Under the pieces are notes generated by a model. That model searched no databases, was not told the DNA's origin, and was given only the letters and a program-made list of their open reading frames with translations. This document shows, piece by piece, positions 26,347 to 35,067 of a stretch of 64,000 bases of DNA. Source of the DNA: JAAYUH01 sp964640995 (GTDB taxonomy: Bacteria; Caldisericota; Caldisericia; B22-G15); the NCBI GenBank assembly GCA_964640995.1, contig CAZXJJ010000004.1, positions 1-64,000 of the forward strand, read 5' to 3'. Position 1 is the first letter of the stretch; every line of letters begins with the position of its first letter. A program made the translations under genes and the position numbers.

Positions 26347-27188
26347 GAGTATCTCTTTCACAAATCAACACAAAACTTGGAGATATAAGGAAAAATGTAG
26401 AAAAACATAAATTTTATATAAATAAAGCAATTGAAGATAAAAGTAATCTTATTGTTTTTCCAGAACTCTCTATTTCAGGATATTACCTTCTTGATGGAAC
26501 TCTTGAGGTATCAATAAAAAAAGAGGAAATTTTAGAAATTTTCAAAGAAGAATCTGAAAAAATTGATATATCTCTTGGATATCCAGAGCTTGGGGAGGAT
26601 AATATAACTTATATATCACAAATTTATTTATCAAAAGGAAAAATTTTAAACAATCACAGAAAAATTTATCCACCAAATCATGGAATGTTTGAAGATTTAA
26701 AATTTTTTGGAAGAGGAAAAAAAGTAAAGGCATTTGAAACATCTTTTGGAAAGTTTGGAACTCTCATTTGTAGAGACTTTTTTCACCCTTCCCTTCCTCT
26801 TTTATATTATTTTCAAAATATAAATTTACTCATACTTATATCTGCTATTCCAGTAAGAGGAGCATATAGAGAAGAAGGTCTTTCAATTTATGAATCAACA
26901 GAAAAACTTTTATCAATTTATTCTCAAAGATTTAATTTTTTCATTGTTTTTGTAAATAGAGTTGGTTTTGAAGAAGGAATTCCTTTTATGGGTGGTTCTA
27001 TGGCTTTTGATTCATCAGGAAGAAAAATTGCTTCTTTACCTTTAATTAAAGAAAGTTTTGAAACTATTGATATAGATTTTGAAAATATAAAAAGAGATAT
27101 TTTTAATTTACCACTGAAAAGAGAAGAAGATATAAACTTAATTTTTGAAAATTTAAAGGAGATAAGAGATGGTGAGTTTAAAGATTAA
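26343..27188 (+). CDS. Carbon-nitrogen hydrolase (nitrilase superfamily)
   Basis: 281 aa with the superfamily triad: Glu41 in PELSISGY, Lys107 in HRKIYPP and Cys143 in LICRDFFHP. Nitrilase-superfamily amidases release ammonia from amides; the glutaminase domain of glutamine-dependent NAD synthetase belongs here. The gene overlaps the start of nadE by 20 bases, suggesting it supplies ammonia to NadE as a separate subunit, but other amidase roles are possible. Good ribosome site GAGGAGG. Confidence 0.8.
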   Translation: MRVSLSQINTKLGDIRKNVEKHKFYINKAIEDKSNLIVFPELSISGYYLLDGTLEVSIKKEEILEIFKEESEKIDISLGYPELGEDNITYISQIYLSKGKILNNHRKIYPPNHGMFEDLKFFGRGKKVKAFETSFGKFGTLICRDFFHPSLPLLYYFQNINLLILISAIPVRGAYREEGLSIYESTEKLLSIYSQRFNFFIVFVNRVGFEEGIPFMGGSMAFDSSGRKIASLPLIKESFETIDIDFENIKRDIFNLPLKREEDINLIFENLKEIRDGEFKD

Positions 27189-27990
27189 TTTACCATTTGT
27201 AAGAGATTTAATTATCTCTTTTATAAAAGAGGAGAGTGAAAAAATTGGACTTAAAAAGGGAGTTATTGCATTAAGTGGTGGACTTGATTCAACTCTTGTA
27301 AGTTTTCTTACAACTCTTTCTCTTGGGAAAGAAAATACCTTTTTAGTTAATATGCCTTATTGTGAACTTGGAGAAAAGAGTAAGGAAGATTCAATAAAAA
27401 TTGCAAAAGAGTTAAGTGCAAAATTAGAAATAATAGATATTAAGAAGATTGTTGATTCATATTTTAAAGAAGAGCCAGATAAGTTAAGAAAAGGAAATTT
27501 TATGGCAAGGGTGAGAATGGCGATTGTTTTTGATATTTCAAAAAGGGAAAATGGTTTTGTTATTGGATGTTCAAATAAAAGTGAACTTCTTGTTGGATAT
27601 TCAACTTGGTTTGGGGATATGGCAGCATCAATTCTTCCAATAGGAGATCTCTATAAAACTCAGGTAAGAGAAGTTGCAAAATTTGTTGGTGTACCAAATT
27701 TTATTCTCGAAAAAGTTCCTTCTGCTGAACTTTGGGAAGGACAAACTGATGAAGGTGAGATGGGAATAACCTATGAAGAGTTGGATAAAATTCTTTATCT
27801 TATGATTGATAAAAGAATGGAAATTCAAGAGATAGTTAAAGAAGGATTTGATATTGAAAAGGTTAAAAAAGTTAAAAAGATGGTTATTAATTCACATTTC
27901 AAGAAAAGATTTCCTCCGATTCCTAAAATATCTGACAGAACAATTGGAATAGATTTTCTTTATTTCAGAGATTATAAAAATTATGATTAA
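27169..27990 (+). CDS. nadE: NAD(+) synthetase
   Basis: Amidates nicotinic acid adenine dinucleotide to NAD. The PP-loop ALSGGLDST (34-42) binds ATP; GCSNKSELLVGYSTWFGD and the acidic PSAELWEGQTDEGEMG segment are typical of NadE. 273 aa matches the ammonia-dependent form lacking a fused glutaminase. AAGGAGAT precedes ATG 27169. Overlaps both the nitrilase gene before it and the HAD gene after it. Confidence 0.94.
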   Translation: MVSLKINLPFVRDLIISFIKEESEKIGLKKGVIALSGGLDSTLVSFLTTLSLGKENTFLVNMPYCELGEKSKEDSIKIAKELSAKLEIIDIKKIVDSYFKEEPDKLRKGNFMARVRMAIVFDISKRENGFVIGCSNKSELLVGYSTWFGDMAASILPIGDLYKTQVREVAKFVGVPNFILEKVPSAELWEGQTDEGEMGITYEELDKILYLMIDKRMEIQEIVKEGFDIEKVKKVKKMVINSHFKKRFPPIPKISDRTIGIDFLYFRDYKNYD

Positions 27991-28630
27991 GTTAATTATT
28001 TTCGATTTTGATGGAACTCTTTTTGATACAAAATATGATATCGCAAGAAGTGTAAACCTATATTTAAATGAACTTGGTTTTCCATCTCTAAAAGAAGAGG
28101 TTTTATATAAATTTATAGGTAATGGATCAGATTATCTTCTTCAAAGAAGTTTAGAGGAGGTTGGTGCAAAAAATTTTAAAAATTATAGCATTGAGAGATT
28201 TCTTGAAATTTATAAAGAAGAGGCCATAAAAACTGTAAAACCATTTGATGGAATTGAATATGTTTTAAAAAATCTAAAAGATAAAACTCTTTATATTGTC
28301 ACCAACAAAGATGAAGAGAGTACAAGAATTATTTTAAAGAAATTTAATTTTGAAAAATATTTTAAAAGAGTAATTGGAAGAGATACATTTGGAATAAAGA
28401 AGCCAGACAAAAGACTGATGGATATTATTATTGAAATTGAAAAAGTGAAACCAGAGGAGATTCTTGTTATTGGAGATAGTGAAATTGATTTTGAGTTTGC
28501 AAAAAATTCTAAGAGTAAAATAGCAATTGTTTTGTGGGGAGGAATTGGAGATAAAGAAGAATTAGAAAAATTAGATGCTGATTTTATTTTATATGAACCA
28601 AAAGAGATGTTTAATATTTTTAAATGTTAA
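27983..28630 (+). CDS. HAD-superfamily phosphatase (phosphoglycolate phosphatase-like)
   Basis: 215 aa. HAD motif I FDFDGTLFDT (8-17), motif II IVTNKD, motif III Lys in GIKKPDKRL, motif IV GDSEIDFEFAKNS, with a small alpha-helical cap as in Gph/PGMB-type enzymes. The substrate cannot be fixed. Last gene of the cluster; overlaps nadE by eight bases and the convergent HD-GYP gene by eleven. Confidence 0.85.
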   Translation: MIKLIIFDFDGTLFDTKYDIARSVNLYLNELGFPSLKEEVLYKFIGNGSDYLLQRSLEEVGAKNFKNYSIERFLEIYKEEAIKTVKPFDGIEYVLKNLKDKTLYIVTNKDEESTRIILKKFNFEKYFKRVIGRDTFGIKKPDKRLMDIIIEIEKVKPEEILVIGDSEIDFEFAKNSKSKIAIVLWGGIGDKEELEKLDADFILYEPKEMFNIFKC

Positions 28631-31154
28631 TTTTTCCTTTATCAATTAATTTTATAGCAATATCTACTATTTGAGGGTCATAATAATAACCTTTATATTT
28701 TATTAATTCTTTTATAACTTCTTCCCTTGCGAGTCTTGGTCTATAAGGTCTATGCGTACTCATTGCCTCAATGCTATCTGCAACACAAATAATTCTTGCC
28801 TCAATTAAAATTTCATCATCTTTTAGACCAAAAGGATATCCAGAACCATCATATTTTTCATGGTGTTGAAGAACAACATCTTTTATATTCCATGGTAAAT
28901 CTATCTCTTTTAAAATCTCATATCCAATTTCAGGATGTTTTTTAACAAAATCCCATTCAATTGGTGAGAGTTTTGTAGGTTTATTTAAAATTTCAATTGG
29001 TATTTCAATTTTTCCAATATCATGAACGAGTCCAGCAATTCTAATTGTTTCAATAGTTAAATCTGGAAGATTTAATTCTTTTGCAATTAAAATTCCATAT
29101 TCAGAAGTTCTTTTCTGGTGTCCTGCAGTGTATGGTTCTTTAATCTCAACAATTTTTGCAAGTAAATTAATTGTTTGATAAAAAGATTTGCTTAATTCCT
29201 CTTCTTTTTTCTTTAATAAATTAAAATTTCTTACTGATTCTGTAACATCTCTTATCAAGGTGAGTACTTTATCTTCATCAAGTTTTACAAATCTTGCTTC
29301 ATAATAATATAACATATTATTATATGGTGATGGTAAAAAATATACAAAAGAATCAACTAAATCTTTATCTAAGACTTTTTTTATAGAATTAATTGTTTTC
29401 TCACCTATCTCTTTTCCAAAAAGTTCAGTTATATTTTTACCTAAAAAATCTTCTGGTTTTAAAAAAAGTTTACTAAGTTCTCCATAATAATTTAAAAAAT
29501 ATCCATCTTTATCAAAAACAAAAATTAGATCGGGTATAACATCTATAATTGCTCTTAGTCTAATTTCTTCATTTTTCAACCTCTCATAATATTTTATTCT
29601 ATCATCAATATCTTCAACAAGTGTTATAAAATATTTAATATTTCCTTTTTCATCCTTAATAGCATTTGTTGTTATTTTTGCCCAAAACACCGTTCCATCT
29701 TTTCTTATAAATCTTTTTTCAAGAATATAGTTGTTTATCTCTCCTCTTTTTGCTCTTTCAAAAAGTTCAATATTTTCCTCTAATTCCCCTTGATGAGAAT
29801 AGTCTTTAAAAGTAAGTTTTTTTAATTCATCTATTGAGTATCCAAGCATTTTTGTAAGCGCTTCATTGCTTAATAAAATTTTGCCATCTGAATCAATAAT
29901 ATTTACTCCAACAGACAATTGATTAAAAATTCCCTTAATTAACTCTTCTTTTTCTTTTATATCAAAACTAAATTTAATCTCTTTTGTTATATCAACAACA
30001 ACTGCAATTATATACAAAAAGTTACCATTCTCATCATCAATCCTTGTTAAATAGTCTCTATTATAAACAATTTCGCCATCTTTTCTTATGAATTTTAAGT
30101 CTATTTCAAAATTTTCTATCTCTCCATTTACAAGTTTTCTGTATAATTCTGATATTTTATAAAGATCATCTGGGTGAATGATTTCTTTATAATCTTTTTG
30201 TTGCATTTCCTCAATTGAATAACCTAATAATTCCGCTCTTTTTTTATTTAAATATAAATATTTTCCATCTTTATCTAATACTGCTAAACCTACATTTGTC
30301 GAATTGAAAATTTTTCTAAATCTATCTTCACTTTCTTGTAATTTTCGTGCAAACTCTCTTTCTTTTGTTATTTCAATTTTTGATTCTATAACATATTTAA
30401 CTTCCCCTTTATTATCTAAAACAGGAACTGCTTTAATAAACCAAATTCTTCCATCCGAAGTTGTTATTTCTCCTTCTTCATATTTTTTATTTACATATGA
30501 TCTTAAAACAGGACAATTCTCACATGGAACATCTCTATTGTTCCAAATTCTAAAACACTTCTCCCCTATTAATTCATCTGGTTTTTTATTAACTGAATCA
30601 CCAGCAGATTTATTTGCAAAAAGAATTTTGAAATCTTTATCTTGAATAATAATTAGTTCTTTAACAATATTAACAATATTTTCAAAAAACTCCTTTTGTC
30701 TTTCTAAGCTTTTAATAAGTTCCTCTCTTTCAAGAGATGCCTCAATAACCACAACTCCACCTTTAATAGCATAAATATCAAATGAAGAAATCTCTCTTGT
30801 TTCTTTTAAAGTTTCAAACTTTATAACTCCAAATAAATTATTTTTTACAAATACAGGAAAAATCGCTTCTTTTTTAAGGTTTATTGCATCATCCCTTTTT
30901 AAAAATTCTAATTCATTTTCTTTTAGTTCAATTATATCTTTGCTATTATCAACTGAATTCTCTTTTATCCACATATATTTTTTAACAAAAATATTATCTT
31001 TATCTTTTTCAAAAAAAGTTACTCTATCAAAATTTCCTGCTTCACCAAGTTTTTTTAAAGCAAAATCTATTTTCTCTTTTATTGTATGTGCCTTTAAGAG
31101 TTCAAAAGTTATCTCTCTTACACTGTTTAAAATGTTATTATAAATCTCATCCAT
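28620..31154 (-). CDS. Multi-PAS sensor protein with HD-GYP phosphodiesterase domain
   Basis: 844 aa, no membrane helix. A GAF-like domain (~20-150) is followed by four PAS domains (~155-265, 275-395, 405-520, 530-640); the first has a Cys-rich CFRIWNNRDVPCENCPV stretch. The C-terminal HD-GYP domain (~660-840) has HQKRTSEYG, HDIGK (~715) and HHEKYDGSGYP (~768), so cyclic-di-GMP hydrolysis is the probable output, though HD-GYP relatives may use other cyclic nucleotides. No GGDEF partner is in the window. A TATAAT box ends eight bases before the ATG (leaderless). Confidence 0.88.
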   Translation of the reverse strand: MDEIYNNILNSVREITFELLKAHTIKEKIDFALKKLGEAGNFDRVTFFEKDKDNIFVKKYMWIKENSVDNSKDIIELKENELEFLKRDDAINLKKEAIFPVFVKNNLFGVIKFETLKETREISSFDIYAIKGGVVVIEASLEREELIKSLERQKEFFENIVNIVKELIIIQDKDFKILFANKSAGDSVNKKPDELIGEKCFRIWNNRDVPCENCPVLRSYVNKKYEEGEITTSDGRIWFIKAVPVLDNKGEVKYVIESKIEITKEREFARKLQESEDRFRKIFNSTNVGLAVLDKDGKYLYLNKKRAELLGYSIEEMQQKDYKEIIHPDDLYKISELYRKLVNGEIENFEIDLKFIRKDGEIVYNRDYLTRIDDENGNFLYIIAVVVDITKEIKFSFDIKEKEELIKGIFNQLSVGVNIIDSDGKILLSNEALTKMLGYSIDELKKLTFKDYSHQGELEENIELFERAKRGEINNYILEKRFIRKDGTVFWAKITTNAIKDEKGNIKYFITLVEDIDDRIKYYERLKNEEIRLRAIIDVIPDLIFVFDKDGYFLNYYGELSKLFLKPEDFLGKNITELFGKEIGEKTINSIKKVLDKDLVDSFVYFLPSPYNNMLYYYEARFVKLDEDKVLTLIRDVTESVRNFNLLKKKEEELSKSFYQTINLLAKIVEIKEPYTAGHQKRTSEYGILIAKELNLPDLTIETIRIAGLVHDIGKIEIPIEILNKPTKLSPIEWDFVKKHPEIGYEILKEIDLPWNIKDVVLQHHEKYDGSGYPFGLKDDEILIEARIICVADSIEAMSTHRPYRPRLAREEVIKELIKYKGYYYDPQIVDIAIKLIDKGKINI

Positions 31155-31162
31155 TTTTTTTA

Positions 31163-31168
31163 ATTATA
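31163..31168 (-). promoter_or_regulatory. -10 box of the HD-GYP gene, leaderless
   Basis: TATAAT on the minus strand, eight bases before ATG 31154. It stands back to back with the -10 box of the divergent gene only five bases away, so the two promoters overlap and should compete or be co-regulated. Confidence 0.5.
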
Positions 31169-31173
31169 ACATT

Positions 31174-31179
31174 TATAAT
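31174..31179 (+). promoter_or_regulatory. -10 box of the duplicated unknown gene, leaderless
   Basis: TATAAT on the plus strand, seven bases before ATG 31187, with no ribosome site between. Confidence 0.5.
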
Positions 31180-31186
31180 TATCTTA

Positions 31187-32788
31187 ATGGAAGAGATAAT
31201 AGATAGAATAGCAGAAATTGGTCATGGTGGAGAAGCAACTGTCTTTCTTGAATTAAGAAGAAGTTTTCCATTTTTTGAAAAAAATTTTTATACAAGAAGA
31301 GATTTTGTTACAAGTTATAGAGTTCTTCACAAGGGAGACACAATAAGTAAAGATCTTCTTTTTAAAAGATCTTTTTTAGAATTTTTAAGACATCTTATTG
31401 CCAAAAAGTTGGATGATTGTTTTTTAAGAAAAGGGCTATATAAATTTCCTCATATTCCAAGATTACTTGGGTTTGATACCTATGGATATTACTATGAATA
31501 TGTTTGGGGAATTGAAGGATATTTTCCACTTTACTTTGATGAAGAGTTATCAACTTACCTTCCAGTGAATCTTTTTGAAGAAAATCAAGCAAAAAATTTA
31601 TTTCATAATGCAGGAATTTATATTTTTCAGGATATTGTTGAACCAACTTCAAATTATGTTAAAAATCTAATTATAGAAGAGCCAGAAATTCCACTTTTAC
31701 CACAAGAAATTTCAAATTTATGGAAAAGAATTGATTTTGGTGTTAAAAGTATAAGATTTGACTATTTTAAAATAGAAATATATTTAAAAGAAAAAAGGGA
31801 TGAACTTATAAAATATCTTGGAAAGAAAAGATACAAATTGATATCTCTTGCAAACCAATTTCTTATTTTAAATGGTGATGAAAACAAATTTGGAGAGAGA
31901 AATTTAAATAAATTAAAAAAACTAATTGAACCATTTTTAAAATCAACTCTTGACCATATGGGATTAATTGAAGAGATACCAACAAAATTTGGAATATCAT
32001 ATAAAGAGATAAGAGGAAAGATTATTAAAGTAAAAAGAATAAAAGATCTGAAAAGTTTTGAAGATAAAGAAATTTACTCTAAGAAAATATTTGAAGAGGA
32101 AAATTTTATTTTTAATCTTTTAATTACAAATACAGTTCAATCATTTGATGGAATGATAAAAACAAAACATGTGGTTCCACTTGGAAGAGTTATATATAAC
32201 AATGAAGAGTATTCAATTAAAACGTTTTTAATAAACTTTCTTATCAAAAAATTAGAAGATTTTTTTATAACAAATAAATACTACACATTTCCTCATCTTC
32301 CCAGACCTTTTGGAGCAATAAGAAACACATTTTCTTTTGAATATCCATTTGGCAAAAGAGTTATTAAAGAAAATTTTGTAAAAAATTTTTTGATTGAAGA
32401 TTTAAAAATTTTTTATGATAAGTTTTTAGAAATTGGAATAGATTTTTTAAAAAATGAAAAGATTTTCTCAAACATTTTTGTTTCTCAACCACAACACACA
32501 ATTTTTGATCGAGTTTCAAGAATGTGGACACTTTGCATATTTTCTCCTTTACAAATAGAAATAGATTATAATAAAGTTTATGACTATCTTGTTAAAAATA
32601 AGGTAGTTCTTAAGAAAAACTTATCAAAGGGGAGATATGAAACAATGGTAATTGCTACAAAATTTCTTAAAGAAGGATTAAATAAAAAAGAATATAGAAA
32701 ACTAAAGGAAGGAATTCTTTCTTTTAGAATTTCTTCATTAAGACACTATTCTCCATATGAGGTTCACATTTTAAAGGAGGAGTTATGA
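31187..32788 (+). CDS. Unknown protein with internal duplication, possibly two degenerate kinase-like domains
   Basis: 533 aa, soluble; not recognised. Two halves repeat: FPHIPRLLGFDTYGYYYEYV (87-106) against FPHLPRPFGAIRNTFSFEY (368-386); NAGIYIFQDIVEPTSNYVKN (141-160) against LEIGIDFLKNEKIFSNIFVS (414-433); IEIYLKEKRDELIKYL (196-211) against IEIDYNKVYDYLVKN (457-471). The start IAEIGHGGEATVFLEL resembles a kinase Gly-rich loop, and helix-PRLLG-YYYEYV resembles strands 4-5 of kinases, but no HRD or DFG motif is seen. The frame is open to 31082; ATG 31187 is chosen by the promoter and absence of homology-like sequence upstream. Overlaps the aldo/keto reductase start. Confidence 0.6.
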   Translation: MEEIIDRIAEIGHGGEATVFLELRRSFPFFEKNFYTRRDFVTSYRVLHKGDTISKDLLFKRSFLEFLRHLIAKKLDDCFLRKGLYKFPHIPRLLGFDTYGYYYEYVWGIEGYFPLYFDEELSTYLPVNLFEENQAKNLFHNAGIYIFQDIVEPTSNYVKNLIIEEPEIPLLPQEISNLWKRIDFGVKSIRFDYFKIEIYLKEKRDELIKYLGKKRYKLISLANQFLILNGDENKFGERNLNKLKKLIEPFLKSTLDHMGLIEEIPTKFGISYKEIRGKIIKVKRIKDLKSFEDKEIYSKKIFEEENFIFNLLITNTVQSFDGMIKTKHVVPLGRVIYNNEEYSIKTFLINFLIKKLEDFFITNKYYTFPHLPRPFGAIRNTFSFEYPFGKRVIKENFVKNFLIEDLKIFYDKFLEIGIDFLKNEKIFSNIFVSQPQHTIFDRVSRMWTLCIFSPLQIEIDYNKVYDYLVKNKVVLKKNLSKGRYETMVIATKFLKEGLNKKEYRKLKEGILSFRISSLRHYSPYEVHILKEEL

Positions 32789-33918
32789 TTTATAGAAAAT
32801 TTATAAAAGGAGATATATTTATTTCTCAACTTGGATTTGGTGCGATGAGATTTCCAACTATTCAAAATGAAAAAGATATTGATATAAAAAAAACTTATGA
32901 GATGCTTGATTATGCAATTGAAAATGGAGTAAATTATATAGATACTGCATATCCTTATCATAATGGAATGAGTGAAGTTATTTTAGGAGACTATTTTGAA
33001 AAAAGAGGAATAAGGGAAAAAATTTACCTTGCAACAAAAATGCCTGTCTGGAAAATTGAAAAGTGGGATGATTTTGATTTTTATTTTAATATCCAATTAA
33101 ATAGGTTAAAAACAGATTATATTGATTTTTATCTTCTTCACTCATTATGGAAAGGCTCTTGGGATAGAGTTAAAAATATAGGTGTTTTAGATTGGCTTGA
33201 AAGAAAGAAAAAAGATGGAAAGATTAGGTTTTTTGGATTCTCATTTCATGATGAATTTGATGATTTTAAAGAAATAATTGATTTTTATGATTGGGATTTT
33301 TGTCAAATTCAACTAAATTATATGGATATAAATTATCAAGCAGGTGAAAAAGGTCTTTCTTATGCTTTTGATAAAGGAATTCAAGTTGTAATTATGGAAC
33401 CGGTTAAAGGCGGAAAACTTGCATCTCCTCCTCAGAGTGTTTTAAAAGTTTTTGAGAGTTCTAGAGTAAAAAGAACACCAGTTGAGTGGGCTCTATCCTT
33501 TTTATTCAACAAAAAAGAGATTTTAGTATGTTTAAGTGGAATGAGTTCAATTGAACAAGTAAAAGAAAACATATCAATTGCAAGTAAATATAATGTTGGT
33601 TCATTAAGTGAAGAAGATTTAAATATTATTAAAAAAGCAAGAAATGAGTGGCTTAATATAAGAACTATAGATTGCACAAAATGTAAATATTGTTTACCTT
33701 GCCCTTATGGAGTAAACATTCCAGATAATTTTGAAATATACAACAATTTCATTATGTATGGATATCTTCAAGAAGCGCTTTGGGAATATGAATATTTAAA
33801 AGAGGAAGAAAGGGCTTCTAACTGCAAAGAGTGTGGTGAATGCGAAGAAAAATGTCCTCAAAATCTGACAATAAGAGAATTATTGAAATTGGTTAAAAAT
33901 TCTTTTAAAAAAGTTTAG
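32785..33918 (+). CDS. Aldo/keto reductase with C-terminal 4Fe-4S ferredoxin domain
   Basis: 377 aa. The AKR tetrad is complete: Asp53, Tyr58 (YIDTAYPYHN), Lys85 (LATKMP), His119 (FYLLHS). The C-terminal part carries two Cys clusters, CTKCKYCLPCP and CKECGECEEKCP, enough for two 4Fe-4S centres. Such AKR-ferredoxin proteins are common in anaerobes; the substrate is unknown. ATG lies inside the last codons of the unknown gene (AAGGAGG upstream), so the two are cotranslated. Confidence 0.9.
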   Translation: MIYRKFIKGDIFISQLGFGAMRFPTIQNEKDIDIKKTYEMLDYAIENGVNYIDTAYPYHNGMSEVILGDYFEKRGIREKIYLATKMPVWKIEKWDDFDFYFNIQLNRLKTDYIDFYLLHSLWKGSWDRVKNIGVLDWLERKKKDGKIRFFGFSFHDEFDDFKEIIDFYDWDFCQIQLNYMDINYQAGEKGLSYAFDKGIQVVIMEPVKGGKLASPPQSVLKVFESSRVKRTPVEWALSFLFNKKEILVCLSGMSSIEQVKENISIASKYNVGSLSEEDLNIIKKARNEWLNIRTIDCTKCKYCLPCPYGVNIPDNFEIYNNFIMYGYLQEALWEYEYLKEEERASNCKECGECEEKCPQNLTIRELLKLVKNSFKKV

Positions 33919-33922
33919 TAAT

Positions 33923-34766
33923 TTATAAATTATCAGTATTAAAAGTATCCCAATTGTCTAAATTTCCAGTTTGAAATCCTTTATAAAACCACCTCGATCT
34001 CTGCTCAGAGGCTCCATGAGTAGAAGAATCTGGTACAACATAACCTTGAATACGCTTCTGTATTCTATCATCTCCAACTGCACATGCAGCATTAAGAGCT
34101 TCTCTAAGATCTACCTCTTCAAGATATCCAAGATCACTAACATGCCTTGCCCAAACACCTGCTAAGTAATCTGCCTGAAGTTCCAAGCGAATAGAATATT
34201 CATTAAAATCCTTTTGACTGACTTGTTGTCTTATTTTTTCAATCTGATCTGTTATACCTAATAGATTTTGAACATATGACCAACCTCATGGGCAATAACA
34301 TATGCAATAGCAAAATCACCTGTTGCACCAAATCTATTTTGAAGTTCTTCAAAAAAACTTAAATCAAGATAAATAGTTTCATCAGCATGACAATAAAATA
34401 GTCCTGATTGGGAACTTGCAATTCCACAACCAGAATAAACTGCATCTGTGAATAAAACAAGTTTTGGAGGAATATACTCTTCACCATAATCTTTAAATAT
34501 ATCTGTCCAAACATCCTCTGTATCTGCAAGGACAACAGACACAAACTCCGAGAGTTCTTTTTCTTCTGCTGTTTCAATATATGTGATTCTATTATCTTCA
34601 GTTGGGATTATATTTTTAACAATGTCTCCTATTTTACCACCACTGAGAAGAGTGTATATTAATAACAAGATTATTCAAACTGTACCACCAAAAGCTGCAA
34701 AACCACCAATATTTTTCCTCTTCTATCTTCAACATTTGTACTTCTTCTTCTGTCTTGCCATCTCAT
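33923..34766 (-). pseudogene. Neutral zinc metallopeptidase (YpfJ family), disrupted
   Basis: The family pattern can be followed across the locus: MRWQDRRRSTNVEDRRGK at 34766, then (other frame) GGFAAFGGTV, then LLLIYTLLSGGKIGD, FAIAYVIAHEVGH, and after another shift LELQADYLAGVWARH and PDSSTHGASEQRSRWFYKGF. Lesions: one base missing in an A run after RRGK (~34710), an in-frame TGA after GGTV (~34670), and one base missing right after HEVGH (~34275). Restoring two bases gives ~282 codons, the family's usual length. Either a decaying gene or several consensus errors. Confidence 0.85.
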
Positions 34767-34839
34767 TTTATAATCTTCTTTTTTAAAAAATTTTTGATAT
34801 TCCTCAATAAAATATTAAAAAAATTTTAGAAAATTTACA

Positions 34840-34915
<76 letters not shown>

Positions 34916-34928
34916 ACCTCTTTACCTA

Positions 34929-35004
34929 TGGTGGGCGAGAGAGGAATCGAACCTCTGACCTCCTGTTTGTAAGACAGGCGTTCTAACCGCTGAACTACCC
35001 GCCC
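34929..35004 (-). tRNA. tRNA-Val (UAC)
   Basis: 76 nt cloverleaf: acceptor GGGCGGG/CTCGCCC, anticodon stem CCTGT/ACAGG with loop CTTACAA (anticodon TAC), T arm GAGGTTCGATTCCTC, CCA encoded. First of a two-tRNA unit with tRNA-Phe. Confidence 0.97.
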
Positions 35005-35017
35005 AAGGTCTTTAATT

Positions 35018-35046
35018 ATATTACAAAAAGGGCTCCTCTTTGTCAA
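35018..35046 (-). promoter_or_regulatory. Promoter of the tRNA-Val/tRNA-Phe unit
   Basis: TTGACA (35041-35046) on the minus strand, 17-base spacer, TAATAT (35018-35023), 13 bases before the tRNA-Val 5' end. Confidence 0.6.
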
Positions 35047-35067
35047 GTGTAAATTTATTTAAAATGA

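Noticed and set aside
34660..34680. In-frame TGA in the metallopeptidase read as selenocysteine
   Set aside because: The family has no Cys/Sec at this membrane-segment position, no SECIS-like hairpin is seen, and two frameshifts in the same gene favour decay or sequence error.
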